Shown piece after piece: positions 1-6,515 of a stretch of 9,707 nucleotides of DNA. The stretch comes from JBAVQS01 sp049694275 (GTDB lineage Bacteria; Chloroflexota; Anaerolineae; UBA4142; SHND01). The notes beneath the pieces are model-generated. The model searched no databases. It was not told the DNA's origin and saw nothing but the letters and a program-made list of their open reading frames with translations. A program made the translations under genes and the position numbers. The number at the start of each line of letters is the position of its first letter. The first letter of the stretch is position 1. The stretch spans positions 1-9,707 of the forward strand of contig JBAVQS010000153.1 of the NCBI GenBank assembly GCA_049694275.1, written 5' to 3'.

Positions 1-54
1 CGTAAGTATTAGAGCCTTTATCATCAACAGGATTCACCGCAGGACAATCCAACC

Positions 55-60
55 GGAGGT
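55..60 (+). promoter_or_regulatory. Ribosome binding site of the coiled-coil gene
   Basis: GGAGGT lies five bases upstream of the ATG at 66. It is near the full anti-Shine-Dalgarno complement and fixes the start codon. I see no convincing promoter in the 54 bases before it. Confidence 0.8.
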
Positions 61-65
61 TTCAA

Positions 66-608
66 ATGGCAACAGATCGGGTCAAGCAAGCACAGCAGGC
101 ACTGGCAACCCTGGAACAGAAAAGCAATGATCTCAAGGCGCAAATCCAGGAGGTGGACAAGTCCCTGGCCAGGCAGAACAATACCATGGGCCGGCTCGTC
201 CTGCAGGGGGGCGATGTCGATAAACTGGCGACCGACATTACCCAGTTAGACGCCAAAAAGCGGGTGCTCGTTGCGGCCCAGACTGAGCTCGAGCGCCAGG
301 TGACCGACGCGCGCGCCGAACTGGTCGCGGCGCAAAAAGAGGCCGCCCAGATGCGCGCCATGCAGATCGCGCAAGAGGCGGACAAGCGCGCCGAGGCGTA
401 CAAAGGCGCGATCAAGCAGGCGCTGGCCGAACTGGACGCGCTCGTCGGCCTGCAGGTCGAAGCGCACGCCCTCTGCAACCAGAACGGCATCGTCTATCCC
501 GGCCAGTCGTTCGCCATGGCCTTTGACGCTCACGCCTATCGCAACACCGTCAAGACCACGTTCGACTCGCTGGCGGCGCAAGAACAGGCGTACGGCAAGA
601 ACCGCTAA
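66..608 (+). CDS. Coiled-coil protein of unknown function (180 aa)
   Basis: I do not recognise a named family. Residues 1 to about 125 are charged, rich in Ala, Gln, Glu and Lys, and almost free of Pro and Gly, as expected for a long coiled coil; a short break lies at about 44-52 (LVLQGGDVD). Residues 126-180 form a different, small C-terminal segment with Gly, Pro, Tyr and one Cys (C137). There is no signal peptide or membrane segment, so it is probably cytosolic. The start is well supported: GGAGGT at 55-60 sits five bases before the ATG. The TAA at 606-608 is followed by terminator-like hairpins, so the gene is probably monocistronic unless it follows a gene left of the window. Its helical N-terminus resembles many structural or scaffold proteins and could include prefoldin- or phage-shock-like forms, but no specific assignment is justified. 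That it is a real gene is likely; its function is unknown. Confidence 0.75.
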   Translation: MATDRVKQAQQALATLEQKSNDLKAQIQEVDKSLARQNNTMGRLVLQGGDVDKLATDITQLDAKKRVLVAAQTELERQVTDARAELVAAQKEAAQMRAMQIAQEADKRAEAYKGAIKQALAELDALVGLQVEAHALCNQNGIVYPGQSFAMAFDAHAYRNTVKTTFDSLAAQEQAYGKNR

Positions 609-632
609 CCGCAGTCTCGCCCCCACCCCTAA

Positions 633-666
633 CCCCTCCCCCGTTAAACGGGAGAGGGGAATTTTT
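633..666 (+). terminator. Terminator-like hairpin after the coiled-coil gene
   Basis: An 11-base arm starting CCCCTCCCCCG at 633 faces CGGGAGAGGGG at 649-659, with a single C/A-type mismatch in the stem and a short TTAAA-type loop. Five T residues follow at 662-666. This is the form of a rho-independent terminator, 24 bases after the TAA of the upstream gene. It is also the first copy of a repeated palindrome, so it may be a repeat element serving as a terminator. Confidence 0.6.
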
Positions 667-804
667 ATCAATCAAACTCGCCGAAATGTACATCCAGGTA
701 CCTCTCCCCTGTCAACGGGAGAGGGGGGATTTTTTATCGATCAAACTGGCCGAAATGTACATCCAGGTACCTCTCCCCTGTCAACGGGAGAGGGGAATTT
801 TTAT
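649..804. repeat. Tandem repeat, unit 67-69 bases, 2.3 copies, each ending in a hairpin
   Basis: Copies start with CGGGAGAGGGG at 649, 716 and 785. The first two copies (67 and 69 bases) are nearly identical; differences include two extra G residues and a few substitutions. The third stops matching after TTTTTAT at about 804. Each junction holds a hairpin, CCTCTCCC with GGGAGAGG: 701-708 with 717-724, and 770-777 with 786-793, both with eight-base loops. A T-run follows each one (730-735 and 798-802). Together with the hairpin at 633 this gives three successive terminator-like structures. The arms are palindromic, so they could act on transcripts from either side, although the T-runs favour the plus strand. 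The motif resembles dispersed palindromes common in Chloroflexota and cyanobacteria. Confidence 0.85.
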
Positions 805-808
805 GCAT

Positions 809-850
809 GGGGTTGCCCTGCATATGGGCAAGCACCAGGCATTTGCCCCT
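809..850. repeat. REP-like palindrome with alternative pairings
   Basis: TTGCCC at 813-818 pairs with GGGCAA at 826-831 around a seven-base loop. The same GGGCAA can instead pair with TTGCCC at 843-848, and GGGG at 809-812 can pair with CCCC at 846-849. The sequence differs from the tandem hairpins just upstream, so this is a second type of palindromic repeat in the same gap. It would lie at the 3' end of the minus-strand TPR-DinB transcript. Confidence 0.55.
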
Positions 851-863
851 ACACCGATGCCAT

Positions 864-890
864 AAATTAACCCGGAATTCGCTCTAGAAC
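864..890 (-). repeat. Probable IS630-like terminal repeat, orphan copy
   Basis: Read on the minus strand, 873-886 gives TAGAGCGAATTCCG. The identical 14 bases occur on the plus strand at 9585-9598, just ahead of the IS630 transposase gene. Over 27 aligned bases (864-890 against 9581-9607) 21 match. IS630/Tc1-type elements insert at TA, and TA is the outer pair here (885-886). In this reading the motif is the right-hand end of an element lying to its left. No transposase remnant is visible there, so it would be a MITE or an eroded end. The TA also forms the first two bases of the TAG stop codon of the DinB gene. A 14-base match alone could be chance in a window this size; its position beside a transposase gene is what makes it credible. 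Confidence 0.5.
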
Positions 891-1390
891 GGATAACCTT
901 TTGCGCCTTGCACCCCCTTCAAGACCGAGACCTCGCCCATCATATTGTGGACGTGCGCCAGCACCAGGTTGCTCAAGATCCAGCTCACCGGCAACTTGCC
1001 CAACGTCGTTTCGACAATTCGGTCCAAATCCGCATCGGTCAAGGATGCAATGTATGCGTCCGTCGCCGCCCACACGGCCTGCGTATATTCGCGCAGTGCC
1101 GGCAAATCCACCTTGACCCGTCTCGCCCATTCGAATTCCGCGCGTAGTTGGGGCTCGCTGATCCCACTGCGGCCGGCAAATGCCGTCGCGTAGAGGGGCT
1201 GACCGCCCTTCAAAACCGCATTGACGATGACGTCTTCGGCTGCAATCGCGTGCGCATAGATCGCGCCAAGCGGATTCGCAATGCCCGGCGGAATCCAGTG
1301 CGCTTGCTCCGGCGTCACGTCGGCGGCTGTCTGGGCAAACCATTCGTGCGATTGTTTGATCTGCTCGCGTAATAAATCAACTGTTTTCAT
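884..1390 (-). CDS. DinB/YfiT-like four-helix-bundle protein (168 aa)
   Basis: The length and helical layout fit the DinB superfamily, which are metal-binding four-helix bundles and include some thiol-dependent transferases. The first helix runs from LLREQIKQSHEWF. The motif LGAIYAHAIAAED at 41-53 carries the first expected ligand, His47. The last helix has LAHVHNMMGEVSVLKG at 144-159 with His146 and His148. In most members this helix reads H-x3-H-x-G; here the second His position is Met150, so metal binding may be altered or use His148. The ATG is preceded by GGAGGAG with seven bases between, a strong site. The start lies inside the 3' end of the upstream TPR gene (14-base overlap), so translation is probably coupled. 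The C-terminus KGYPF appears intact although the stop codon touches an IS630-like end. Substrate unknown. Confidence 0.8.
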   Translation of the reverse strand: MKTVDLLREQIKQSHEWFAQTAADVTPEQAHWIPPGIANPLGAIYAHAIAAEDVIVNAVLKGGQPLYATAFAGRSGISEPQLRAEFEWARRVKVDLPALREYTQAVWAATDAYIASLTDADLDRIVETTLGKLPVSWILSNLVLAHVHNMMGEVSVLKGVQGAKGYPF

Positions 1391-3158
1391 GCAAAATCTC
1401 CTCCAGGCGAGTCATTCCGAGAAATAGGGGTTGTAGATCGGCCGGCGTGTGTGCGCCAATAAACTGGATGACCTCGCGCGCGCGTTCTTGATGCTCACGC
1501 GCTCGGTCCGGGTGGCCGCGTCGGGTCTCGACGGCGACCAGCGCAATCAGAGTGTCGAGCAGAACAAAGCGCGCATCCAACGCTTCCGCGCGCTCTCGTG
1601 CGCTCTCAAAAAGCGAATAGGCTTCCTCCGTTTGGCTTTGGGCGAGCAGAATTTTACCCTTGAGATAACGCGCGCTGGCGTTATAGAGCGCGAGGTCGTT
1701 CTCGTCGGTCAGGCGGAGCAGCTCGCCGGCCAGTTCGAGCGCACGCACAAAACCCTGTTGCACCAGGGCCAATTCGATCCTGGCCGCGGCCGTGGACATC
1801 CCCCCCGGCGGGATGAACCGACCAAAATAATCGGCGAGAGATTCCGGCCACCCCTCGCGACTCGCTTGCTCGGCCTGCACGCGGTCCCCATTCGCCAGGT
1901 AAAGTTTCGTTAGGACCGCCCGCGCCCAGGGCTCCCACCACCCAAAATTCGCATTGGCATAGGCAACTGCATCCTGTGCGGTTTCAATCCCGCGGTCGAT
2001 GGCGCCGAGCCGGCCCAGCAGATCGGCAAGATAGCACCGCGCGCTCAACGCCATCCCCATCGCATGAACCGGGTCGCCGGTGCGGATCGAATCCCGGAAT
2101 GCTTGTATCGCACGGTCCGGCTCTCCCAATTCCGTGTGGATCACGCCTTGCACGAAAGAGCTCAGGGTCATGCCCCAGGGATTGTCAATCGATTCGTTGA
2201 TGCGCGCCGCTTCTTGAACCCGCGGCAGGGTTCCTTCGCCCTGCCCCATCACAAATTCATTCATCGCCGATACGGCGAGATTGTCCGCAAGCAGCGGCAG
2301 GTTATTCAGTTCTCGCCAGAGCTCGCGCGCTTGCGCAAAGTTCTCCGCCGCGCGCTTCATCTTGCCGATCTGCACCAGAGCATAACCCAGATTATGCCTG
2401 GTGTATGCCATTTGCTCGCGCAGGTTGTATTCGCGCGCAATCGCGAGCGATTGTTCGCCGTATTCGACGGCGCGTTGCGGCCGGTTGGTCAGATAGGTGT
2501 TCAAGAAAAGCAGCGTCCACAAGATCCTGGCCTGTGCTTTGTGATCGCCCAATTCCTGCGCGAGCAGCAGGGCATGGTCGCAAAATGCTTCGGCGCGACC
2601 GCTGTCCATCTTGTAGCCGCCCAATGAATACAGGGAGGCCAGGGCAATTACCGCCGCCAGTTCGAGCCGGCGGTCTTGGCGCACGCGCGCCTCGGATTCC
2701 ATCTCCTCATAGTTCGCCAGCGCCTCTTGATACCGGCCGGTCAATTCATAGGCGCGCCCGCGCTGGATATAGAGCATGATCCATTGCTCCGAATCCTCCA
2801 GCGCAAGGCGTTTCGCCGCTTCCAGTGCGAGCGAATAATGGGTGATCGCTTCGGCGTTGGCATAAACCCGCGCCGTCAACTCGCCGGAGCGAGTGGCGTA
2901 TTCCAGCGTTTTGGGGTCATCGCCGGCGGCGGCGTAATGCCGGGCGAGCAGCGGAGTATAGGGCTCCAGTTGGTCTTGAAAGGCTTGCTCGTAGGTCTCC
3001 GCCACCTGGCGGTGTAAGGCGCGGCGCTTTTTGCGCAAGAGGGATTCGTACACCGTGTCCTGGGTCAGGGCGTGCTTGAATATATACGATTCCCCATCGG
3101 GGGCGCGCCGGATCAGGTCTTGAGCTTCAAGCTGGGCAAGGAGGCTTTCGATTGACAT
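1377..3158 (-). CDS. TPR-repeat protein A, headless relative of STAND/cyclase regulators (593 aa)
   Basis: Residues 1-60 match the hinge that normally follows the AAA/NTPase domain in adenylate-cyclase-linked or MalT-like STAND regulators: LIRR at 15-18, FKHALTQ at 27-33, YESLL at 37-41, KRRALHRQVAE at 44-54 and ARHYAAAGD at 72-80. From about 80 to 575 the protein is helical TPR-type repeats, for example GRAYELTGRYQEALANYEEM at 134-153. No P-loop, cyclase or DNA-binding domain is present, and there is no signal or membrane segment. It is therefore likely a cytosolic protein-interaction scaffold. The start is chosen because it aligns residue for residue with the paralogue at 7818, although no good Shine-Dalgarno is seen. 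An exact-consensus promoter lies 55-82 bases upstream, which argues for a genuine gene rather than a broken one. It is followed by an overlapping DinB-like gene. What it binds is unknown. Confidence 0.85.
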   Translation of the reverse strand: MSIESLLAQLEAQDLIRRAPDGESYIFKHALTQDTVYESLLRKKRRALHRQVAETYEQAFQDQLEPYTPLLARHYAAAGDDPKTLEYATRSGELTARVYANAEAITHYSLALEAAKRLALEDSEQWIMLYIQRGRAYELTGRYQEALANYEEMESEARVRQDRRLELAAVIALASLYSLGGYKMDSGRAEAFCDHALLLAQELGDHKAQARILWTLLFLNTYLTNRPQRAVEYGEQSLAIAREYNLREQMAYTRHNLGYALVQIGKMKRAAENFAQARELWRELNNLPLLADNLAVSAMNEFVMGQGEGTLPRVQEAARINESIDNPWGMTLSSFVQGVIHTELGEPDRAIQAFRDSIRTGDPVHAMGMALSARCYLADLLGRLGAIDRGIETAQDAVAYANANFGWWEPWARAVLTKLYLANGDRVQAEQASREGWPESLADYFGRFIPPGGMSTAAARIELALVQQGFVRALELAGELLRLTDENDLALYNASARYLKGKILLAQSQTEEAYSLFESARERAEALDARFVLLDTLIALVAVETRRGHPDRAREHQERAREVIQFIGAHTPADLQPLFLGMTRLEEILHENS

Positions 3159-3190
3159 AGGCCAGTCATTTTAATGCGGCCCGGTCTGCG

Positions 3191-3210
3191 ACCGTGCAGC
3201 AACGGTGCAG
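3191..3210. promoter_or_regulatory. Operator-like repeat at the promoter start site
   Basis: ACCGTGCAG (3191-3199) and ACGGTGCAG (3202-3210) are near-identical nine-base direct repeats spaced by about one helical turn. The same stretch has short inverted arms, CCGT and ACGG. It sits directly downstream of the -10 box and over the expected start site, where a repressor would act. No regulator can be named. Confidence 0.35.
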
Positions 3211-3212
3211 AA

Positions 3213-3240
3213 ATTATAGCCTGCCGCGGGTTGGTGTCAA
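3213..3240 (-). promoter_or_regulatory. Exact sigma-70 consensus promoter of the TPR A-DinB operon
   Basis: On the minus strand TTGACA (3235-3240) and TATAAT (3213-3218) are both perfect consensus hexamers, separated by 16 bases. The expected transcription start is near 3206, giving a leader of roughly 48 bases before the ATG at 3158. This is the strongest promoter-like sequence in the window. Confidence 0.8.
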
Positions 3241-3250
3241 TACCCTCGAC

Positions 3251-3342
3251 TGGTGGATTCCTCACTTTTCGGTTTGTCTTTCTGAACGTAGTGAAGAATC
3301 TCGCTAGCGCAAACCGAACCTGGCGCTCGTGAGGAATCACCA
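3251..3342. repeat. 92-base palindromic element, MITE-like
   Basis: The outer arms TGGTGGATTCCTCAC (3251-3265) and GTGAGGAATCACCA (3329-3342) are complementary except for one bulged base. A second nested pair, CGGTTTG (3270-3276) and CAAACCG (3310-3316), extends the stem. The interior contains a TTCTGAACGTAGTGAAGAA-type sequence that resembles a dispersed bacterial repeat. No transposase and no target duplication is evident. It lies between the 3' end of the flippase gene and the promoter of TPR A, and may help stop read-through, but it lacks a T-run. Confidence 0.65.
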
Positions 3343-3383
3343 GCCCCAGCGTTTGGCCGTACCGGGAAATTTAGTCGGGTGTT

Positions 3384-5918
3384 CTACAACGGGGTCCGCT
3401 CCGCCGTCAGGCTCTGCGCCTCGGCCAGCGCCGCCGCGCGAATGTCAATCGGGAATCGCCCGTGCAGCGGGCTCACCCGCGCCCCCAGGGAGGAAAAGAA
3501 CCAGAAGGTCCAGGCGAACGGCCGGATGAACCCGGTCAACCCGGCCGCCCGCTTGAGCTCTTCCAGCGTCCCTTCATCCCATCCGCCGAACAGGGCATAG
3601 AGGAACGCAAAGAGCGGATAACTCGGCAGAATGCCAATCAGGAAAATCACCACGCTCGTGACCTGGTCCCCCTGCCAGATCAATCCCCCGACCCAGCGAA
3701 TAAAGAGATAGTGCGTCGCCCCCGCGAGGAACGGCGCAATGAGCGACGGCCAGACATACAGGCGCTGCGGGAAACAGACGCGATGATTCACCGCGTACCC
3801 CACAAAATCCTTCATCAGCAATCCGACGAAATACGCGACGATGAGCGCATTGATCTGAAATGTCGAGAGCAGGAGGAGCGCCAGGACGACGCGCACGATC
3901 TGCTCGCCCACAATCAGCGCCGCCTTGAGATAGGGGCGATTGTCTGCGAGCTGCACTGTATCTCCCACCCAGGAGGGATACTGGATCGCGCCCCAGATGA
4001 TGAGCGGGACGGCGTAGGTCGCCGCTCGCGTAAACTCGGGGCCCGAGGCCCCCAGAATAAACCGGTCGGCCACGGCGAGCAGGACCGCCCCGACAAAGGC
4101 GCTGACCAGCCCGCCCCAGCGATACGACTCGGCCGCATAGTACTGGCTCAGGCTGCGCCGGCCGTGTGAGATCGCCTCCGAGAGCGACGGCATCACATTG
4201 TTATAGAGAGTCTGGAGCACCTGAAAGGCAAAGACAAAGTTCTGCGCCATCACCCAGTTTCCCCAGATCTCGGCATAGTTGATGAGCCGCGTCTGCGTAA
4301 TCCAGATTTCGGCCGCCTGCCCGACCGTCCACGCCGCCGAGCCGAGCATCTCAAAGACGCCAAACCCGAACCCGGTCCGGATGATGCTCCAATCAAAATG
4401 CGCGAGAAAGAGGACGCGCGCGCCATAGCCCAGCCGCGCATAGAGCCACAACCCCACCCCAAAGGCCAGCAGCTCGGCCGCATACGCCGCCATCCCCATC
4501 CCCACCAGCCCGCCCATCGGCCCGCCGAACACCGGATTGCTTCGGCCCCACGCAAACATCGCGGTGACGATTACCGGCTGAACGACCATCGGAAAAGCCA
4601 CGTTCAACCCGATCTCCAACCCCTGCGCGTAATCCGAGCGCTGCAAGCCGATCAGCGCGTGCCGCATGACCTGGTAAAAGCCGGGGAGCTGAATCGCCGC
4701 GTGGACGATAATGCTCCACGCATAGAGCGCGTACGCCGATTCAGGGACCCACACGCTGGCGAGGACGACCACCAGGACGACCTGCACCGCACCCGACAGC
4801 ATCTGCCACCACACAAACAACTGGCCGTACTGGATGCCCCGGCGCGGGTCGTGCACGCGAAACTCGGCGAGATACTTGATGAACGCGGCGCTCGTCCCCA
4901 TATCAAACAAAGTCCACGCCAGATTAAAGAACTGGGTCACGCGCCCCCAGATGCCGAGCGCCTGCGCCGAGGGGAGGATATAGACCGGCAGCACGAGGTT
5001 CTGATAGATGATGAGGGGCACAAAAAAGATCAGCCCGAGCATGAACGCCAGCAGAAAGCCGCCGAGCGGGCGATGAAACCCAACCTCTTCCCAATCCGTC
5101 CCGCGCTCGTGCGCGGCATACACGCGCCGGTTGGCGACGATCGCGTCCAGCGCCTCCGGGTGCGCCTGGCTATAGCGCCGGACCAGAACAAAGAGGATGA
5201 GCGCGCCGAGCAGGAGGAGCGCGAGCACGCCGATCATGAGGTTGCGGTCCTGCGCGTGCGGGACCGGCGACGCCGGGTAATCAGCGAAAGACTGGGGAAT
5301 ATGCCCGGCGGCGCGGGCGGCGAGCGTATAGACCAGATAGTTGAAATAGGCCCAATCCTGAATCTGGGGATTGGCGTCATTCGTGAGGAAGGGGGTCAGG
5401 ATGTACACCACGCCCTGCCCAACCTGGATCTGGCCAAGCACCGTCTCTTGCGTTTCATACCCCACGGCAAGCGGAGTGAGAGCGACGCCGTCGAGGCGCA
5501 CGCGGTCCCGCACCTGGGGCGCACTGCTCCACTGCACCTGGCTGATCGGCGCCGCGCTCGCCGCCCCGGCCTGGTCGAGGCTCAACGGCGCGTCGAGACG
5601 CGTCAGCGTGACCGGGGTCCCGAGCAACTGGCCAACCTGGTCCGCCTGCACATCCGGCCCCATAATGAGCACAACCCCCGCGCCGCCGGCGACGCGGGCG
5701 TGCAACGCGGCCGGGTCGGGAATGGCGTCGTTGAGAACCAACACATTGGCCTGCGCCGGATCGGCGGTGAGCTGCGCCGCGTCGGTCAGGGTGAGCGCGG
5801 TTCGCACCCGACTATCGGGACCGGCGTAATAGACGCGAAGCGGATCGGCCGCAGATGCACGCGCGGGGACGAGCAGGAAAACGAGGACGAGAAACACCAG
5901 CAGAAAGGCTCGACGCAT
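3384..5918 (-). CDS. Secreted GATase-like domain fused to a MOP-type flippase (844 aa)
   Basis: Residues 1-23 are a signal peptide (hydrophobic 5-17, likely cut after ASA). Residues 24 to about 220 form a non-membrane alpha/beta region. The strand-like segments ANVLVLND (57-64) and GGAGVVLIMGP (78-88), and the closing GQGVVYILTPF (167-177), resemble the class I glutamine-amidotransferase-like fold found outside the membrane in some bacterial proteins; I see no catalytic triad. A membrane helix spans about 226-247, then a cytosolic linker to about 284. From about 286 to 775 there are many membrane helices with Wzx/MurJ-like features, notably FDMGTSAAFIKYLAEF at 338-353. The second half therefore probably flips a lipid-linked glycan or similar molecule. 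The start at 5918 has GGGAG five bases upstream and begins the signal peptide. A longer frame to 6080 exists but adds 54 residues of unlikely composition. It follows the ABM-like gene by 161 bases. Substrate unknown. Confidence 0.8.
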   Translation of the reverse strand: MRRAFLLVFLVLVFLLVPARASAADPLRVYYAGPDSRVRTALTLTDAAQLTADPAQANVLVLNDAIPDPAALHARVAGGAGVVLIMGPDVQADQVGQLLGTPVTLTRLDAPLSLDQAGAASAAPISQVQWSSAPQVRDRVRLDGVALTPLAVGYETQETVLGQIQVGQGVVYILTPFLTNDANPQIQDWAYFNYLVYTLAARAAGHIPQSFADYPASPVPHAQDRNLMIGVLALLLLGALILFVLVRRYSQAHPEALDAIVANRRVYAAHERGTDWEEVGFHRPLGGFLLAFMLGLIFFVPLIIYQNLVLPVYILPSAQALGIWGRVTQFFNLAWTLFDMGTSAAFIKYLAEFRVHDPRRGIQYGQLFVWWQMLSGAVQVVLVVVLASVWVPESAYALYAWSIIVHAAIQLPGFYQVMRHALIGLQRSDYAQGLEIGLNVAFPMVVQPVIVTAMFAWGRSNPVFGGPMGGLVGMGMAAYAAELLAFGVGLWLYARLGYGARVLFLAHFDWSIIRTGFGFGVFEMLGSAAWTVGQAAEIWITQTRLINYAEIWGNWVMAQNFVFAFQVLQTLYNNVMPSLSEAISHGRRSLSQYYAAESYRWGGLVSAFVGAVLLAVADRFILGASGPEFTRAATYAVPLIIWGAIQYPSWVGDTVQLADNRPYLKAALIVGEQIVRVVLALLLLSTFQINALIVAYFVGLLMKDFVGYAVNHRVCFPQRLYVWPSLIAPFLAGATHYLFIRWVGGLIWQGDQVTSVVIFLIGILPSYPLFAFLYALFGGWDEGTLEELKRAAGLTGFIRPFAWTFWFFSSLGARVSPLHGRFPIDIRAAALAEAQSLTAERTPL

Positions 5919-5969
5919 CTGGACTCCCGACGAACTCAATTTGGCGTCAATCTCATCAGAACGATTCAG

Positions 5970-6007
5970 CCCACCGACCGACGTTGAAGGGCTGCGTCGG
6001 CGGTGGG
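5970..6007 (-). other. Strong hairpin in the flippase leader
   Basis: CCCACCGACCGACG (5970-5983) faces CGTCGGCGGTGGG (5995-6007), giving 13 pairs with a single bulge and an 11-base loop. It sits 52 bases upstream of the flippase start codon within the 161-base gap after the ABM-like gene. No T-run follows on the minus strand, so it is not a normal terminator. It may protect or process the mRNA between the two genes. A shorter inverted pair, AGAGAGG and CCTCTCT, lies just upstream at about 6040-6074. Confidence 0.55.
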
Positions 6008-6079
6008 CGAACATTCGCGCTCTATGCAAATTCTCACAAGAGAGGCAAGTCGGTACACACCTCCCACCTCTCTGGCTCA

Positions 6080-6367
6080 CTACTTTTCCTTCGCGACCCT
6101 CACTTCACCTTCTGTGATTTCCGGAGGCTGCGGGAGGAGGGAAGCCAGATTCTGATGAACCCAGTCCGCCGCCAGCTTGTTGGATTCTCTCGCCTCCGCC
6201 TGCGTCTCAAAGATGCTGATGCTGGCGAAGGTGTGCGGTTCCTCTTTGAGAATGTAATAGGCTTTGAATCCGGCGTGTGTGCTGATGAGCGGGACAAAGC
6301 CCTCATTGGCTCGCCGGATCACCTCGTCAACGGAACTCGAATTGTACTTGCGTATCTCTGCATACAT
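6080..6367 (-). CDS. ABM-like dimeric alpha/beta-barrel protein (95 aa)
   Basis: The size and pattern fit the antibiotic-biosynthesis-monooxygenase/stress-responsive superfamily of small ferredoxin-like folds that dimerise. A strand at 1-9 (MYAEIRKYN) is followed by a helix (SVDEVIRRANEGFVPLIS, 12-29), then GFKAYYIL (33-40), then ASISIFETQAEARESNKLAADWV (48-70). The Phe-Tyr-Tyr strand and the ESN...AADWV helix are typical of an uncharacterised branch of these proteins. Catalytic activity should not be assumed, since many members are not oxygenases. GAGGAG lies seven bases before the ATG and supports the start. The gene is the first of a likely two-gene unit with the flippase fusion; a terminator at 6457-6493 separates it from the genes upstream. 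Any functional link to the flippase is unproven. Confidence 0.75.
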   Translation of the reverse strand: MYAEIRKYNSSSVDEVIRRANEGFVPLISTHAGFKAYYILKEEPHTFASISIFETQAEARESNKLAADWVHQNLASLLPQPPEITEGEVRVAKEK

Positions 6368-6456
6368 AGTTTAACTCCTCTCTGAAAACATTGACTCGAT
6401 TGGATCGGGGAGAACTCGCTCGACCATTCCTCTCTGACCGACTGCTAGATGATAAC

Positions 6457-6493
6457 AAAAAAGCCCCTGAGGTGCAAGAGGTAGACAAGGGCT
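6457..6493 (-). terminator. Intrinsic terminator of the DUF4166 operon
   Basis: On the minus strand AGCCCTTG pairs with CAGGGGCT (eight pairs, one G-U) around a 16-base loop and runs into six T residues. It begins 23 bases after the stop codon of the membrane-protein gene at 6516. It separates that operon from the ABM-like gene. Confidence 0.75.
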
Positions 6494-6515
6494 GGCGGGA
6501 TTTTGCGGCATGTTC

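Larger units (their letters stand above)
3159..3383. other. Intergenic region between the flippase gene and TPR A
   Basis: This gap of 225 bases has no gene. It holds the TPR A leader, the operator-like repeat, the consensus promoter and the 92-base palindrome, all listed separately. The part next to the flippase stop (3343-3383) shows nothing recognisable and no intrinsic terminator. Confidence 0.7.

Noticed and set aside
649..804. Tandem repeat considered as a CRISPR array
   Set aside because: The whole 67-69 base unit is repeated with no unique spacers, only 2.3 copies exist and no cas gene is nearby.
523..870. Open frame of 115 codons running off the coiled-coil gene into the repeats
   Set aside because: It overlaps the 3' end of the real gene in another frame and then merely translates the tandem hairpins (PNPSPVKRERG, GTSPLSTGEG). 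This is a well-known false-gene pattern of such repeats.
3343..3383. Terminator directly after the flippase stop codon
   Set aside because: No stem with a T-run is present there. The palindrome further on is repeat-like and lacks a T-run.
4398..5987. Plus-strand open frame of 529 codons opposite the flippase gene
   Set aside because: Its product is an Arg/His/Gln/Pro/Asp-rich mixture without domains, typical of the antisense of a high-GC hydrophobic gene. The minus strand gives a coherent signal peptide and membrane helices.
5919..6080. Upstream extension of the flippase frame by 54 codons
   Set aside because: It would bury the signal peptide, has an Arg/Ser/Cys-rich sequence and lacks a ribosome site, whereas GGGAG precedes the ATG at 5918.
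5855..6385. Plus-strand open frame of 176 codons across the ABM-like gene
   Set aside because: It is antisense to a recognisable small protein with a good ribosome site and mixes intergenic sequence into its product.
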